In this document: one piece after another, positions 39,744 to 50,332 of the stretch
Position numbering within the stretch: the stretch's first letter is position 1
Layout of the letters: every line of letters starts with the position of its first letter
DNA from: Promethearchaeota archaeon
GTDB taxonomy: Archaea; Asgardarchaeota; Lokiarchaeia; Sigyniarchaeales; SOKP01
NCBI GenBank assembly: GCA_016926735.1
Contig: JAFGOA010000215.1
Location: 1 to 64,000, forward strand
Reading direction: 5' to 3'
Length of the DNA stretch: 64,000 bases
Program-made: the position numbers and the translations under genes
The notes under the pieces: generated by a model
What the model was told of the DNA's origin: nothing
Databases searched by the model: none
Seen by the model: the letters and a program-made list of their open reading frames with translations, nothing else

Positions 39744-40823
39744 TTACAACCATTTTTTTTTTTTAAAATATAAAATCATTATAATAGCAATAAGAATCAT
39801 CAATAATATTAAAATTGGATATCCAAATGGAGATTTTAATTCAGGCATATCAAGGAAATTCATTCCATAAAATCCTGCAAGAAATGATAAGGGTATAAAT
39901 ACTGTAGATATAATAGTAAGTACTTTCATGATATCATTCATTTTGTTGCTTACACTTGATAAATACAGATCTAACATTCCGGTAATGATATCTCTACTGT
40001 TTTGTAATGAATCATTTATAAGATAAATATGATCATAGATATCCCTTAGATAAAATTGCATTTTTTCACTAGTTAATATTTGATCTTCACGTTGAAATTT
40101 ATTAATTATTTCTCTTACAGGCCATATCGATTTTCTAATTTCAATAATATTTCTTTTTAATTTATATATAGAATGTAATATTTCTATATGAGGTTCTTCT
40201 ATTAATTTATCTTCTATAAGTTCTATAGTTTCATTAATCGTTTCTTGTATAATTATATAATCATCAATAATAATATCTAAAAGTGTATATAGTAAATAAT
40301 CTGCGCCCATCTCTCGAACTCTCCCTTTTGGTATCATAATTCTATCAAATATTGGATTAAAAATATCAGATTCTTGTTCTCGAAAGGTAATTACATACTT
40401 TTTCCCTAAAATTAGACTAATCTGTTCTGTACCAAATACCTTGTCTTCATTATTCCAAATCACTTTTTTTAAAACAATAAAAGTAAACTCTCCATAATGT
40501 TCATATTTTGGCGCTTGATTTGTATTTAAGATATCCTCTAAGACTAGAGGATGAAAACCAAATAAAAAACCTAAATCTTCAATTACGTTTATATCTGTTA
40601 TTCCATCAATAATTATCCATCTAATTTTTAATGAATCTATTTCACTAATTTCTTTTTCTATTTTAAGATATTCTTTTATTATATATTCATTTTTATCATA
40701 ATCTATTACTTTGATCTTTGTATGCTCCATTTTTTTTTCTGCTGTAACTATTAAACTCCCTGGAGGTAAACCAGCCTTCTTCCTTGATTTTTTTAAGTTT
40801 TTTTTTTTACTTATTTTAAAAAT
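39744..40823 (-). CDS. corA: CorA-family Mg2+/Co2+ transporter; proposed ATT start (40821-40823)
   Basis: C-terminal GMNF motif in FYGMNFLDMPEL; upstream of called ATG the frame encodes KKAGLPPGSLIVTAEKK, the conserved CorA N-terminal motif. Confidence 0.92.
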   Translation of the reverse strand: MFKISKKKNLKKSRKKAGLPPGSLIVTAEKKMEHTKIKVIDYDKNEYIIKEYLKIEKEISEIDSLKIRWIIIDGITDINVIEDLGFLFGFHPLVLEDILNTNQAPKYEHYGEFTFIVLKKVIWNNEDKVFGTEQISLILGKKYVITFREQESDIFNPIFDRIMIPKGRVREMGADYLLYTLLDIIIDDYIIIQETINETIELIEDKLIEEPHIEILHSIYKLKRNIIEIRKSIWPVREIINKFQREDQILTSEKMQFYLRDIYDHIYLINDSLQNSRDIITGMLDLYLSSVSNKMNDIMKVLTIISTVFIPLSFLAGFYGMNFLDMPELKSPFGYPILILLMILIAIIMILYFKKKKWL

Positions 40824-40971
40824 ATTTTTTCACCAGATTTTATTCTTTTAATGAATTAGATTCTTGATTATGATTTATACTAATTTTTTTGTAATATTTA
40901 AAATTAATTTTTATTTTAGTTGGTTAAAATAATATCTATATAATAATATTAATTAGAAAAAGAGTCTTTTT

Positions 40972-41376
40972 TTAATAAGATTCTTTTCGAGTAAGTAGAT
41001 AAAAATAGAACCCTATCACACCCATTATATAAAATATAAAAACCATTATAATATTATAAATAGCCAGCTGTCCCACATATATCATTGATCCAAAATTAAA
41101 GGTACCTATAATAAATGAAAAGAAGACCATAATTATCACTAGAAATTTTAAGATTTCTTTATTATTCAAAATTAAAGCATATATAATGACAAAAATAAGA
41201 GTGATATTGTAGATAGTGAGGTATAATGCCCATCCAGAGGGAGCCCAAATAAATGAATCTGAGCTTAATTCTGATAATGAAAATTGTATTAATATAGTAA
41301 GCGTTATGATTATTATCCATATGAATAAATATAATCTAAAAATATTATCTTTAGAAATTTTTATTTGAATGCTCAT
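40972..41376 (-). CDS. hypothetical membrane protein
   Basis: Four predicted hydrophobic helices. Confidence 0.55.
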   Translation of the reverse strand: MSIQIKISKDNIFRLYLFIWIIIITLTILIQFSLSELSSDSFIWAPSGWALYLTIYNITLIFVIIYALILNNKEILKFLVIIMVFFSFIIGTFNFGSMIYVGQLAIYNIIMVFIFYIMGVIGFYFYLLTRKESY

Positions 41377-41494
41377 ATTATTGATTTATTTTTATAAGTA
41401 TATAAATTTTGTACTATAATAATAAAAATTTTATTTTAAAACCAATTAATTATTTCAAACTATTTGATTTTTTAATTAATACTATAATATCAAT

Positions 41495-42949
41495 TTGATT
41501 TTGATGTCTGAAACTAAAGTTATTATTGGTCTTGAAGTACATATTCAATTGACAAATCTTAATACAAAACTATTCTGTGGTTGTAATAGTGATTATCGGG
41601 GAAAAGAACAAAATACATTAGTTTGTCCAATTTGTTTAGGATTACCAGGTTCACTACCAGTTCTAAATGAAAAGGCAATAGAATTTGCAACGAGGTTAGC
41701 TCTTGCTTTAAATTGTAAGATAAATGAAGAATTTTGGTTTTTTAGAAAGAATTATTTCTATCCAGATCTTCCTAAAGCATTTCAAATAAGTCAATATAAT
41801 AAAGCTGGAGGAAAAGCTTTTGGAGATGGTGGAACTATAAAAATTCGATTAGACGGAGAAAAAAAAGAGATTAACCTAGATAGAATTCATTTAGAAGAGG
41901 ATCCTGCAAAATTAGTCCATAAAGGAAGTATTGCGTCATCACCATATACACTTGTGGATTATAATCGTTCTGGAATTTCACTTATAGAAATAGTATCTCA
42001 ACCAGTAATGAAATCTCCAGAAGAAGCAAGAGAGTTTTTAAATCAATTAAAATCTATTATACAATATACTGAAATTGCAGATTTGAATTTGGAAGGATCA
42101 GTAAGAGTGGATGCTAATATTTCAATTGAAGGTAATCCTCGTTCAGAGGTTAAGAATATAAATAGTTTTAAAGAAGTTGAGCGAGCATTAAAATGGGAGA
42201 TACAAAGGCAACGAAATGCAATAAAACGAGGGAAAGAACTCATTCAAGAAACAAGACATTGGGATGATAAAAGAAGAATTACTATTGGATTAAGAACAAA
42301 AGAATTTGAGAAAGATTATCGATACTTTCCTGAACAAGATCTAGTTCCAATCAATATAGATGGAAAATATGTGGAAAATATAAAAAAGAACCTTCCAGAA
42401 ATGCCTGATCAACGAATGAAAAGAATTCAGGAACAATATGGATTATCTGAATTTGATTCTGAAATATTAGTTCTTGATAAAAATATAGCAGATTTTTTTG
42501 AAGAAGGAGTAAAAGAAATTGAAGTATTAGGCCAAGAAGGATTTAAATTATTTTGTAATTGGTTAATGGGAGATATTTCTCGATGGTTAAATGAAAATAA
42601 TAAAAATATTAATGAAACACAATTACAACCACATCAAATATCTAAATTAATAGAATATATAGATAAAGGGAAAATAACGGGAAAGATTGCAAAAAGCTTT
42701 ATTAATGATATGATGAAAGGTATTCCTGTAGAGGAAATATTAGAGAAAACAGGTAAACAAAGGATAGCAGATGAAAAAACGCTCTCTAAAATTATAGATG
42801 ATGTATTTCAAGAAAACCCCGAAATAGTTAAAGATTATAAAAGAAATCCACGAGCATTAGAAGCATTAATAGGTAAATGTATGCAAAAAACTAGAGGACA
42901 AGCTGATCCAAATATTACACGCAATTTAATTTTAGAAAAAATTAAATAA
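41495..42949 (+). CDS. gatB: Asp-tRNA(Asn)/Glu-tRNA(Gln) amidotransferase subunit B (start probably ATG 41504)
   Basis: VIIGLEVHIQLTNLNTKLFCGC, LVCPICLGLPGSLPVLNEKA, IHLEEDPAKLVH, DYNRSGISLIEIVS, VRVDANISI, EVKNINSFKEVERAL. Confidence 0.96.
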   Translation: MILMSETKVIIGLEVHIQLTNLNTKLFCGCNSDYRGKEQNTLVCPICLGLPGSLPVLNEKAIEFATRLALALNCKINEEFWFFRKNYFYPDLPKAFQISQYNKAGGKAFGDGGTIKIRLDGEKKEINLDRIHLEEDPAKLVHKGSIASSPYTLVDYNRSGISLIEIVSQPVMKSPEEAREFLNQLKSIIQYTEIADLNLEGSVRVDANISIEGNPRSEVKNINSFKEVERALKWEIQRQRNAIKRGKELIQETRHWDDKRRITIGLRTKEFEKDYRYFPEQDLVPINIDGKYVENIKKNLPEMPDQRMKRIQEQYGLSEFDSEILVLDKNIADFFEEGVKEIEVLGQEGFKLFCNWLMGDISRWLNENNKNINETQLQPHQISKLIEYIDKGKITGKIAKSFINDMMKGIPVEEILEKTGKQRIADEKTLSKIIDDVFQENPEIVKDYKRNPRALEALIGKCMQKTRGQADPNITRNLILEKIK

Positions 42950-42983
42950 ATTTAAAAAAAAAATTATTTATTATTTAAAATTT

Positions 42984-43730
42984 CTATTGTACAACCGTAA
43001 TCCACTTATTTTGTGGATAGAGTATATTTGCTATCATCAGTGCGTGAAAAGCATTAGTATAAAAGATTGGATCTAAATTAACGGATATGTAATCATAATT
43101 ATCTATATTATTTTTATATGAATGATCTAGATACATATATACACATGGAAAAGGTAATATTTGAACACCAATTCCGAATTTTGCATCCCTATTTCCTCTA
43201 CAATTTATATGGTATATCCATAATAATATAGTTAACACAATAGCAACTATTATGACTACAGTCACAGCTGCAGCTATAGCAACAGTAGTAAGAGAAACTG
43301 AAGAAGCGATTAGGCTTATTAAGGGGACGACTATTGTACTGAACGCAGAATGGCCTGAGGCCACACCAATTGCAAAATTGAGTAGACTTAATCCAGATAA
43401 GGCCATATTTACTGCAGAAATTCCTGTGGAAATAATTGCATTTGCAAGATTTAAATCTAAATTAAACCATAATACATATAAGCTATACATAAAAGATGTT
43501 AATACATAATGTTTAAATGCAAAACTATGTTCCGATTCTGATACTGATTGAGATGTCTTAAGAGCAGAGCTAAAATCATCTAATTCTGATATATTCTCTT
43601 CAGATTGAGTACTTGTTAGCGAGGTTATAAGTACACCACTTATAGAAGATATTAGAATTATTGATACTAAAAGACTAATTTTTATTGCACTTCTTCTTTC
43701 AATTAATTTCTCATTTATTTTAAAATTCAT
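42984..43730 (-). CDS. hypothetical membrane protein
   Basis: Several hydrophobic segments, no recognised domain. Confidence 0.5.
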   Translation of the reverse strand: MNFKINEKLIERRSAIKISLLVSIILISSISGVLITSLTSTQSEENISELDDFSSALKTSQSVSESEHSFAFKHYVLTSFMYSLYVLWFNLDLNLANAIISTGISAVNMALSGLSLLNFAIGVASGHSAFSTIVVPLISLIASSVSLTTVAIAAAVTVVIIVAIVLTILLWIYHINCRGNRDAKFGIGVQILPFPCVYMYLDHSYKNNIDNYDYISVNLDPIFYTNAFHALMIANILYPQNKWITVVQ

Positions 43731-43872
43731 ATTTTTTCGCCTATTTATTATATTAGTTAATTTTTAGAACGTTATTATAAATTCATTGATATCGTTATAT
43801 AAATCGATCAGGTCTAGGTTTTTCCAAAAATTTAGAATAAGTATTTATGAGGTTTTTTTTATTCAAATAGAC

Positions 43873-45180
43873 TTAGCTAAGCTTATTTTTATCTTTTTGA
43901 CTTCTATATTTAGAATCTATTTTATCTACTTTATCTTTCAGTTCATTATATAAATCAAGAAACTCAGAAGAGACACAGATAGGAGTTTTTCCTAATTCAT
44001 CAATTATCAAATTATACTCTTTTTCATTAGTAAAAATATTCTTAAATTTATTTTCTATTTGCTGAGGAACTTTCCCATATTCAGATGATAAAATATATTC
44101 ACTCTCATCTCTGATAAATTCAGAAGGTATGTGAGCAAAATATTTTTTTATTAAATTATATGCTTCCTTATATTCGTTCATATCTATGCATGATTTTTTT
44201 AATAGTCTTTTGAATTCTTTTTCAAAATCATTTGAAAAATTAACTAAGCATTCTCTTAATATTTTTGATGTTTTTGAGGCAATTAAACCTACTGTAATAT
44301 ATTCTGTTCTATTTAATGTGAGTATACCATTAAAAAGATTAATATCTATTAGACCTCCTCTTCTCATTATTTCTTCGCTCATTACCTCTACTGCATTAAG
44401 AAATCCTGTGAACATTATCTCATTTATATCTGAATCAGACCAATCAAAATCAAATAATGGATTTCCATCATGATCTCTTACAATAATTCTAAAAACTTTA
44501 TAACGCAATACAAAGAGAAGTTTTGGCTCCTGATAAAGCCTTAAGACTCCAATTGAAAATCCAATTACTAATGGAATATTTAAAAATGTATAAAAATATG
44601 GTTCAATATAATGTATAAAAATAATTAAGATAGCTCCAATTGTTGCAATATTTGTACCCATAAAAATTTGAAAGCCTTTTTTTTTTATTGGAAGAGGTGC
44701 ACTCATCCAAGTTTTAAATCCCCAAAAGAAAACATAACAAGCAATAAAAATATGATAAAGCAAAATTATAATTAAAAATAATCCCATCCATGACGTTCTT
44801 AAATACCCATATATGCTTGTTATTTGAACTGCTTCAGGTTGTATTCCTAAATATATAAGAAGTATACCTAGACTACATATAATTACAAAATAACTGGAAA
44901 AAATCGTTTCTTTCATTGTATAATTAACAAAAATAGCAACAAAAAATGCAAGAGGAAACCATAATATTCCACTTATACGGGCAAAGATATTATTTTCAAA
45001 TAATAAGGAAAATATATTGAATAAATTCATAATACCAAATAATCCCGCAACTATACTATAATAAAGAATAGAAGGTATTTTCAAAGATCTTGATCTAATT
45101 TGAAATAAAATTGTTGCTAAAATTGAAAGAGTAGCCATTAAAATTCCGTTAATAATTTCCAATATAAATAATATTTCCAT
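43873..45180 (-). CDS. multi-TM protein with C-terminal roadblock/longin-like sensory module
   Basis: About 7 TM helices then DHDGNPLFDFDWSDSDINEIMFTGFLNAVEVMSEEIM...LTLNRTEYITVGLIASKTSKILRECLVNF. Confidence 0.6.
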   Translation of the reverse strand: MEILFILEIINGILMATLSILATILFQIRSRSLKIPSILYYSIVAGLFGIMNLFNIFSLLFENNIFARISGILWFPLAFFVAIFVNYTMKETIFSSYFVIICSLGILLIYLGIQPEAVQITSIYGYLRTSWMGLFLIIILLYHIFIACYVFFWGFKTWMSAPLPIKKKGFQIFMGTNIATIGAILIIFIHYIEPYFYTFLNIPLVIGFSIGVLRLYQEPKLLFVLRYKVFRIIVRDHDGNPLFDFDWSDSDINEIMFTGFLNAVEVMSEEIMRRGGLIDINLFNGILTLNRTEYITVGLIASKTSKILRECLVNFSNDFEKEFKRLLKKSCIDMNEYKEAYNLIKKYFAHIPSEFIRDESEYILSSEYGKVPQQIENKFKNIFTNEKEYNLIIDELGKTPICVSSEFLDLYNELKDKVDKIDSKYRSQKDKNKLS

Positions 45181-45217
45181 TTTTAAACTCCTTTATTTTG
45201 TTATATCATCTAAAATT

Positions 45218-45937
45218 TTACTTTTTTACTAAATTTTCATTCAAATTTTCTCTTAATTTTGGAGAAAGCATGATCAATTTTTCAGGTTTATCGAAAAATT
45301 GGATTATATCTTGGTTTAAGAAATTTTTAATTCTATAATTGACATTTTCCCTTTTTTCATTTATCATTTTATAAATATTTGGTTTCTTTAGATGTGCATG
45401 ATTGAGTAATAGTCTAATAATTTTCCTATTGAGCTCATCTTTCATAAGGAAATTCAATATACATAAGTTTTTATCTAATTCTTCTGGAATAAAGAGGGTA
45501 TGATTTCCAATTTTAACTTTTTTAATATAATTAAATTTAAGTAACATCTCTAGATGCCATATAAGTTGGCCTCCACTACCAGACTTGCTTGTAAATACAT
45601 TTTCTCTAATATATGTAAATGTAGCACCTTGATTTTTATATATTACTTTAACAATCTTTTTTCTATAGAGATTTGATAAGATTGTTTCTTTTGTATGCTT
45701 AGAACCATTTATCAAAATTTTATTATTAATTAAGAATTGAATGATTTCTAAAATACGTGTTCCTCGTAATTCTAATTGTTTTACAGCGATATCATAAAGA
45801 TTTTTGATTTTGAGCACTCTATTTTTGCTTATCATTTCTTGAGCAATTGTAATAACCTTCTGTACATGGGAATGGTCTAAAGCTAATGAACCACTTCTAT
45901 TATTCTGTTTGGTTTCAATTCTATTAAAGTTCATCAT
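45218..45937 (-). CDS. winged-helix regulator with two HTH segments
   Basis: GATFTYIRENVFTSKSGSGGQLIWHLEMLLKFNYIKKVKIGNHTLFIP; architecture like 22932..23582. Confidence 0.55.
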   Translation of the reverse strand: MMNFNRIETKQNNRSGSLALDHSHVQKVITIAQEMISKNRVLKIKNLYDIAVKQLELRGTRILEIIQFLINNKILINGSKHTKETILSNLYRKKIVKVIYKNQGATFTYIRENVFTSKSGSGGQLIWHLEMLLKFNYIKKVKIGNHTLFIPEELDKNLCILNFLMKDELNRKIIRLLLNHAHLKKPNIYKMINEKRENVNYRIKNFLNQDIIQFFDKPEKLIMLSPKLRENLNENLVKK

Positions 45938-46150
45938 CTCTTACGTATAGGTATTATTAGAACATTTGATTTATAAAATTTTTGGATATATAGTCTTGAA
46001 ACTTAATATTGATAATTGTAATTTAATATATGGAAAAATATTCCTTTAAATATAAATTTGAGAAATCTTAAGTTTAAACTTTTATTTTAGATAATGATAA
46101 ATCATCATAATCTATACTATTTGAGAAAATAATAAAGATAAAAAGAAATT

Positions 46151-46501
46151 TTAAAGTTTTGCTTCCAAAGATTTAGTAGCAGAATGTAATTTTAGATTGA
46201 TAATTCCTAATTTAGCATCAACGGTAGTGATGATACAAAGAATATTACCTTTTACTTCCGAAAACAATATTTTACCATTTTCACTTTCGATAATTGCATT
46301 ATTAAATTTTCCTTGTTCTAATTCTTTAGTTGCTCTCTGACTTGCTTTAAGAATAAGGGTTACCATTGCTGCTACAGCATCCGGATCAATCCATCCGGGT
46401 ACTGCACTACCTTTAATTAAACCAAATTTTTCAATTAAAGCTGCTCCATGAACACCTTTTATTGATTTTAAACTCTCAAGAACTGCTCCTATTTCACTCA
46501 T
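46151..46501 (-). CDS. roadblock/LC7 (MglB-like) domain protein
   Basis: LESLKSIKGVHGAALIEKFGLIKGSAVPGWIDPDAVAAMVTLILKASQRATKELEQGKFNNAIIESENGKILFSEV. Confidence 0.88.
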   Translation of the reverse strand: MSEIGAVLESLKSIKGVHGAALIEKFGLIKGSAVPGWIDPDAVAAMVTLILKASQRATKELEQGKFNNAIIESENGKILFSEVKGNILCIITTVDAKLGIINLKLHSATKSLEAKL

Positions 46502-46782
46502 TTATCTCAATTTTACTAATCTATATTAATTTATATATTTCAATTAATTGTTATGTTTTATATTCTTTTCTATCTTTATTTCTTTTTTTAATTATTATAT
46601 AAATGTTAGAGAATTTTTAAAATTATAATTAATTACATATTATTATTTAGTATTTCTTTTTTAACCCCATATTGTATATTGGATAAAATATTTAAAGAAT
46701 TCCATAGGAAATAAAGAAACCTTTTATATTATTTATTCCTAAATTTATATATTTAACTTTGTCAAAGAGTAAATAGATTATA

Positions 46783-47418
46783 ATGAAAAAGAAAACTATT
46801 CGAAATATTGAGGAAGTATCTAATGAATATTATATAGAATTCATGAAAGGTGCAAAACTAATGCATCAATTATGTATAGACTTTACAAAACAGAAATTAA
46901 ATAAAAATAATTTGAATACGGTAATAGAATGTGAAAGTCATTGTGATAGAATAAAGGAAGAATATATAGAAATTCTTTTTAAAAGTAAAAGAGCATTACC
47001 CTTTTTAGTCGAAGATCGTTATAAGATTATTACATATGTTGACCAGGTTTTAGGAAGAATTGAATACTTTTCACGATTTTTAAAAATATATCCTTTTAAT
47101 TTAGATAAAGATTATATCAAACAATTTAAGGAACTTTCAGACATAATACTAACAATAATAGAAGAATTGGTTAAAACCTTACATCTTATAGAAAATAATT
47201 TCGATGAAGCTTTCAAAAAGACCTATACAATTCAAACCCAACGTCGAGATGCAAGAAAGATAAGATTTTCATTGTTAGAAAATATTTATAAAAATTCTGA
47301 TGCAAATAAATTATTTTTAACATCTGAATTAGTTAATAATCTGTATCATATTGCGGGATTTATAGAGGATATTGCGGATTATTTAAGAGGATTAATTATA
47401 AAATACCCTAGTAGATAA
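46783..47418 (+). CDS. DUF47/PhoU-like phosphate transport regulator
   Basis: CESHCDRIKEEYIEILFKSKRALPFLVEDRYKIITYVDQVLGRIEYFSRFL; immediately upstream of PiT transporter. Confidence 0.85.
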   Translation: MKKKTIRNIEEVSNEYYIEFMKGAKLMHQLCIDFTKQKLNKNNLNTVIECESHCDRIKEEYIEILFKSKRALPFLVEDRYKIITYVDQVLGRIEYFSRFLKIYPFNLDKDYIKQFKELSDIILTIIEELVKTLHLIENNFDEAFKKTYTIQTQRRDARKIRFSLLENIYKNSDANKLFLTSELVNNLYHIAGFIEDIADYLRGLIIKYPSR

Positions 47419-47434
47419 TATAGGAGGTTTTTTA

Positions 47435-48415
47435 ATGAATACATTTTCTATTCTCTCTATTTTTATTTTAATTTCAATTTTGATTTCTTTTGCTATAGGT
47501 GCAAATGATGAAACATTTTCAACAGTTCATGGATCTAAAACATTAACTATGAGAGAGATTCTAATTTTTGCTACGATATTAGCAATTTTAGGTACATTCT
47601 TGTTAGGAAGAGCAGTAAGCGATACAGTAGGAAATAAATTATTTGGATCTGGAATTTCAGATATTACAGAAAATATGGTTTTAACAGTACTTATTTCCAC
47701 TTCAATATGGTTAATAATTTCTTCTTATTTGGGAGCTCCTATATCTACAACGCATTCAACAATAGGTAGTATTATGGGTGTTGGCATTTTAATTGGTGGA
47801 TTAAATGGTGTTGCTTGGTTAAAGATCCTTGAAATGAGTTTTTGGTGGGTATTATCTCCTATTATAGGATTTGCAGTTACTTATATCGTATATAAACTCC
47901 TCCATAAATATATTATTAATAGATTAAAAGGATTCAAGGATTTTGAAAAAACAGAAAGAATTTTTGCTTATATTTTGCTAATTACTATTGGTTTGACAGC
48001 ATTTTCCCGAGCTGGTAATGATTGTTCTAATGCTGTTGGAATAGTTATAGGTTTAGATACAGATATTAGCATAGACTTAATATTATTCATCACAGGAATT
48101 AGTCTTTCTTTAGGAATTATTATGTTAGGAAGAACTGTTATTAAAAGCGTAGGGAATTTAACAGAATTGGTTCCGAGTTCTGCATTCGCTAGCGAAGTAC
48201 CTACAGCAGGTATTTTATTTATTGGAACATTTCTAGGAATACCTTTATCTGGTTCTCATATGTTGGTTGCTTCATTGGTTGGATTATCTAAAGCAAGGAA
48301 AGCACCAAGAAAAGGAGGTTTGATCAAAATCATAATAATTTGGATTCTTACATTTCCTATGGCAGCTTTATTAGCAATTGGATTATATTATCCTATTAGT
48401 TTAATCTCTTTTTAA
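47435..48415 (+). CDS. pit: PiT-family inorganic phosphate transporter
   Basis: FAIGANDETFSTVHGSKTLTMREILIFATILAILGTFLLG, GAPISTTHSTIGSIMGVG, SRAGNDCSNAVG, GIPLSGSHMLVASLVG; SD AGGAGGT. Confidence 0.93.
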   Translation: MNTFSILSIFILISILISFAIGANDETFSTVHGSKTLTMREILIFATILAILGTFLLGRAVSDTVGNKLFGSGISDITENMVLTVLISTSIWLIISSYLGAPISTTHSTIGSIMGVGILIGGLNGVAWLKILEMSFWWVLSPIIGFAVTYIVYKLLHKYIINRLKGFKDFEKTERIFAYILLITIGLTAFSRAGNDCSNAVGIVIGLDTDISIDLILFITGISLSLGIIMLGRTVIKSVGNLTELVPSSAFASEVPTAGILFIGTFLGIPLSGSHMLVASLVGLSKARKAPRKGGLIKIIIIWILTFPMAALLAIGLYYPISLISF

Positions 48416-48495
48416 TCATGAAAAATTTAGTATAAAGTTATAAATCTTCTTCCTTTTTAATTAGTATATTCTATTTATTAGTATAGGTCTTTAAA

Positions 48496-48828
48496 ATGAG
48501 TACGAGATCTCAAAACCCTGACATCGAAAAGATAGTCTATATTTTAGCTTTACTAGGAAGTATTATTGCCATACTTGAGGCAGCAATTGGACTTTCTCAT
48601 ATTAATCTTCCAAATCTAGATTATAATCTTGTTGCTTATATTGTTGCAATAATTATTGCTATTCTTGCTCTTTTTAGTACATTGAAACCTAATGATCCGA
48701 TTCCCTATCATTGGATTGTATTATTTATATTTTCAATTTTACTGATAATTCTAGGAAGTATTATTGGTGGAATTATGATTTTAATTGCTGCAATATTAGC
48801 TTTATTAGCAGAAAATAAAGTTATCTAA
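48496..48828 (+). CDS. small membrane protein
   Basis: Repeated hydrophobic helices; no family recognised. Confidence 0.5.
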   Translation: MSTRSQNPDIEKIVYILALLGSIIAILEAAIGLSHINLPNLDYNLVAYIVAIIIAILALFSTLKPNDPIPYHWIVLFIFSILLIILGSIIGGIMILIAAILALLAENKVI

Positions 48829-48835
48829 ATTTTTT

Positions 48836-49273
48836 CTAGTTATTTTTATTATTTTTTAAAAATATTTGTCTTAAAAAGTTATCACTCTTTATTATCGATT
48901 TCCTACAATAAAATAAATGACTTTTACACTTGCAATCAGAGCTACCGAAATTTAATATATAACATTCAGAAGATTTATTCAAATCTTTTGCTATTAAACA
49001 TTCTAATTTTGTCTTGGAAGGGATTAAATATATTTTTCTCAAACATACATTATTATTCTTTAATAAATAATCTATATGCCAATGTATCTTTTTTAATTCT
49101 GAATCTTTTATATGTCTTTTTACTCTATTCATTAAAGTGGAGGATCCTTTATTCCCCATAGCTGATCCAACATATATATAATATCCAGATTCAAAATTAA
49201 TATTGCCAAGAGAACCTATTTTTATATTTGAATTACACCTAATAAATAAAATTAGGAGATATGTACCCTTCAT
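48836..49273 (-). CDS. DUF123 (GIY-YIG-like) domain protein
   Basis: KGTYLLILFIRCN...GYYIYVGSAMGNKGSSTLMNRVKRHIK...KIHWHIDYLL...ECLIAKDL. Confidence 0.8.
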   Translation of the reverse strand: MKGTYLLILFIRCNSNIKIGSLGNINFESGYYIYVGSAMGNKGSSTLMNRVKRHIKDSELKKIHWHIDYLLKNNNVCLRKIYLIPSKTKLECLIAKDLNKSSECYILNFGSSDCKCKSHLFYCRKSIIKSDNFLRQIFLKNNKNN

Positions 49274-49431
49274 CTCAAAATATTAATGCAAATATACTAT
49301 TACAATTTATTGAAAAGTTGAAATAATATAAAATTAAGTCTAAAAATAGTTTTTTCTATACTTAATAAACATTAATTTAATAAATTTTCGAGCATATATA
49401 TAAATGATAACCAAAAAAAGGTGATATAACT

Positions 49432-49626
49432 ATTAGAGTTAGAGCCTGTAATAAATGTAAAGAATATATATCAATTGATGTAGAAGATCTCACAGGACAG
49501 GAAATGGTACAAGAATTTGATGGAGCTCATCGTAATCATACTGTTGTAACTGTGAATCTTAAAGAAGTTGAAAAAGATTTCGAAAATGTAGAAGAGAAAA
49601 TAAGATCAGCTTTTATTGAAATTTAA
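49432..49626 (+). CDS. 64-aa hypothetical protein with ATT start, absent from ORF track
   Basis: (ATT)RVRACNKCKEYISIDVEDLTGQEMVQEFDGAHRNHTVVTVNLKEVEKDFENVEEKIRSAFIEI*; AGGTGAT SD 6 nt upstream; CNKC knuckle. Confidence 0.7.
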   Translation: MRVRACNKCKEYISIDVEDLTGQEMVQEFDGAHRNHTVVTVNLKEVEKDFENVEEKIRSAFIEI

Positions 49627-49688
49627 AAAAATATAGATCTTCTATTATCTTTATTTTATCTTTTTAAAAAGTAATAATATATACTTAT

Positions 49689-50216
49689 TTATAGCATTTT
49701 ATTTTTAATTTCTCTTACCATCTTTAACCCATCACTATTAATTTCAGATAATAATTCACGGAGGATATCATTTATTTCAATGCCTTTCAACTCACATGAA
49801 ATATAGAGGAGGGATAGAATCTCACGCGAAAGTATTCTTAGATTTTTAATATCCTCTATAGGAATGCGAATACCTAAAGATTTTAGATCATTATGAGTTT
49901 CTTTTTCCTGTTGTCTTATTGTAATTAAAAAATCATTCTTACGACCTTTCCATTCTTCTGAAATTCCTCTTATAGATAAAATATATCTTTTTGTAGGGCT
50001 CCCAATTCCCATAACGTCTTTTGCGAACTCTAAAGGTACAGAATTATTTAAAGATTTTAATCCAAAAGATCTATTGATTTTATTACTTTTATCTAATTTT
50101 TCTTTTAATTGACTTACTTCATTAGTTAATTTTTCAACAGTTAGAGATAATTTTTCAAATTTTTTCAATAATATTTCTTCAATACTTTTTTTGTTTAAAG
50201 TATTCAAATACAACAC
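49689..50216 (-). CDS. hypothetical coiled-coil protein
   Basis: LLKKFEKLSLTVEKLTNEVSQLKEKLDKSNK coiled coil; no family recognised. Confidence 0.55.
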   Translation of the reverse strand: MLYLNTLNKKSIEEILLKKFEKLSLTVEKLTNEVSQLKEKLDKSNKINRSFGLKSLNNSVPLEFAKDVMGIGSPTKRYILSIRGISEEWKGRKNDFLITIRQQEKETHNDLKSLGIRIPIEDIKNLRILSREILSLLYISCELKGIEINDILRELLSEINSDGLKMVREIKNKML

Positions 50217-50332
50217 TTAAATTTTTTATTTGATAGTAATTAGAAATAACAATTAAAAAAGCTTGTTAATATTATATTAATCTGTGCTAAATTAATAATT
50301 TATAAAACTAACAAAAAATGATGTGATTTCAG

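Noticed and set aside
40745-40790. GC-richer stretch upstream of called corA ATG considered as a Mg2+ riboswitch leader
   Set aside because: It is better explained as coding for the conserved CorA N-terminal motif KKAGLPPGSLIVTAEKK
25634-42949. gatA and gatB without gatC considered as an unusual GatAB
   Set aside because: GatC is small and can be anywhere in the genome; the window cannot show absence
43252-43509. Plus-strand ORFs opposite 42984..43730 and others (33835, 37353, 42043, 44186, 54132, 54699, 55723, 57088, 59063, 61582)
   Set aside because: Antisense to better supported ORFs without recognisable motifs
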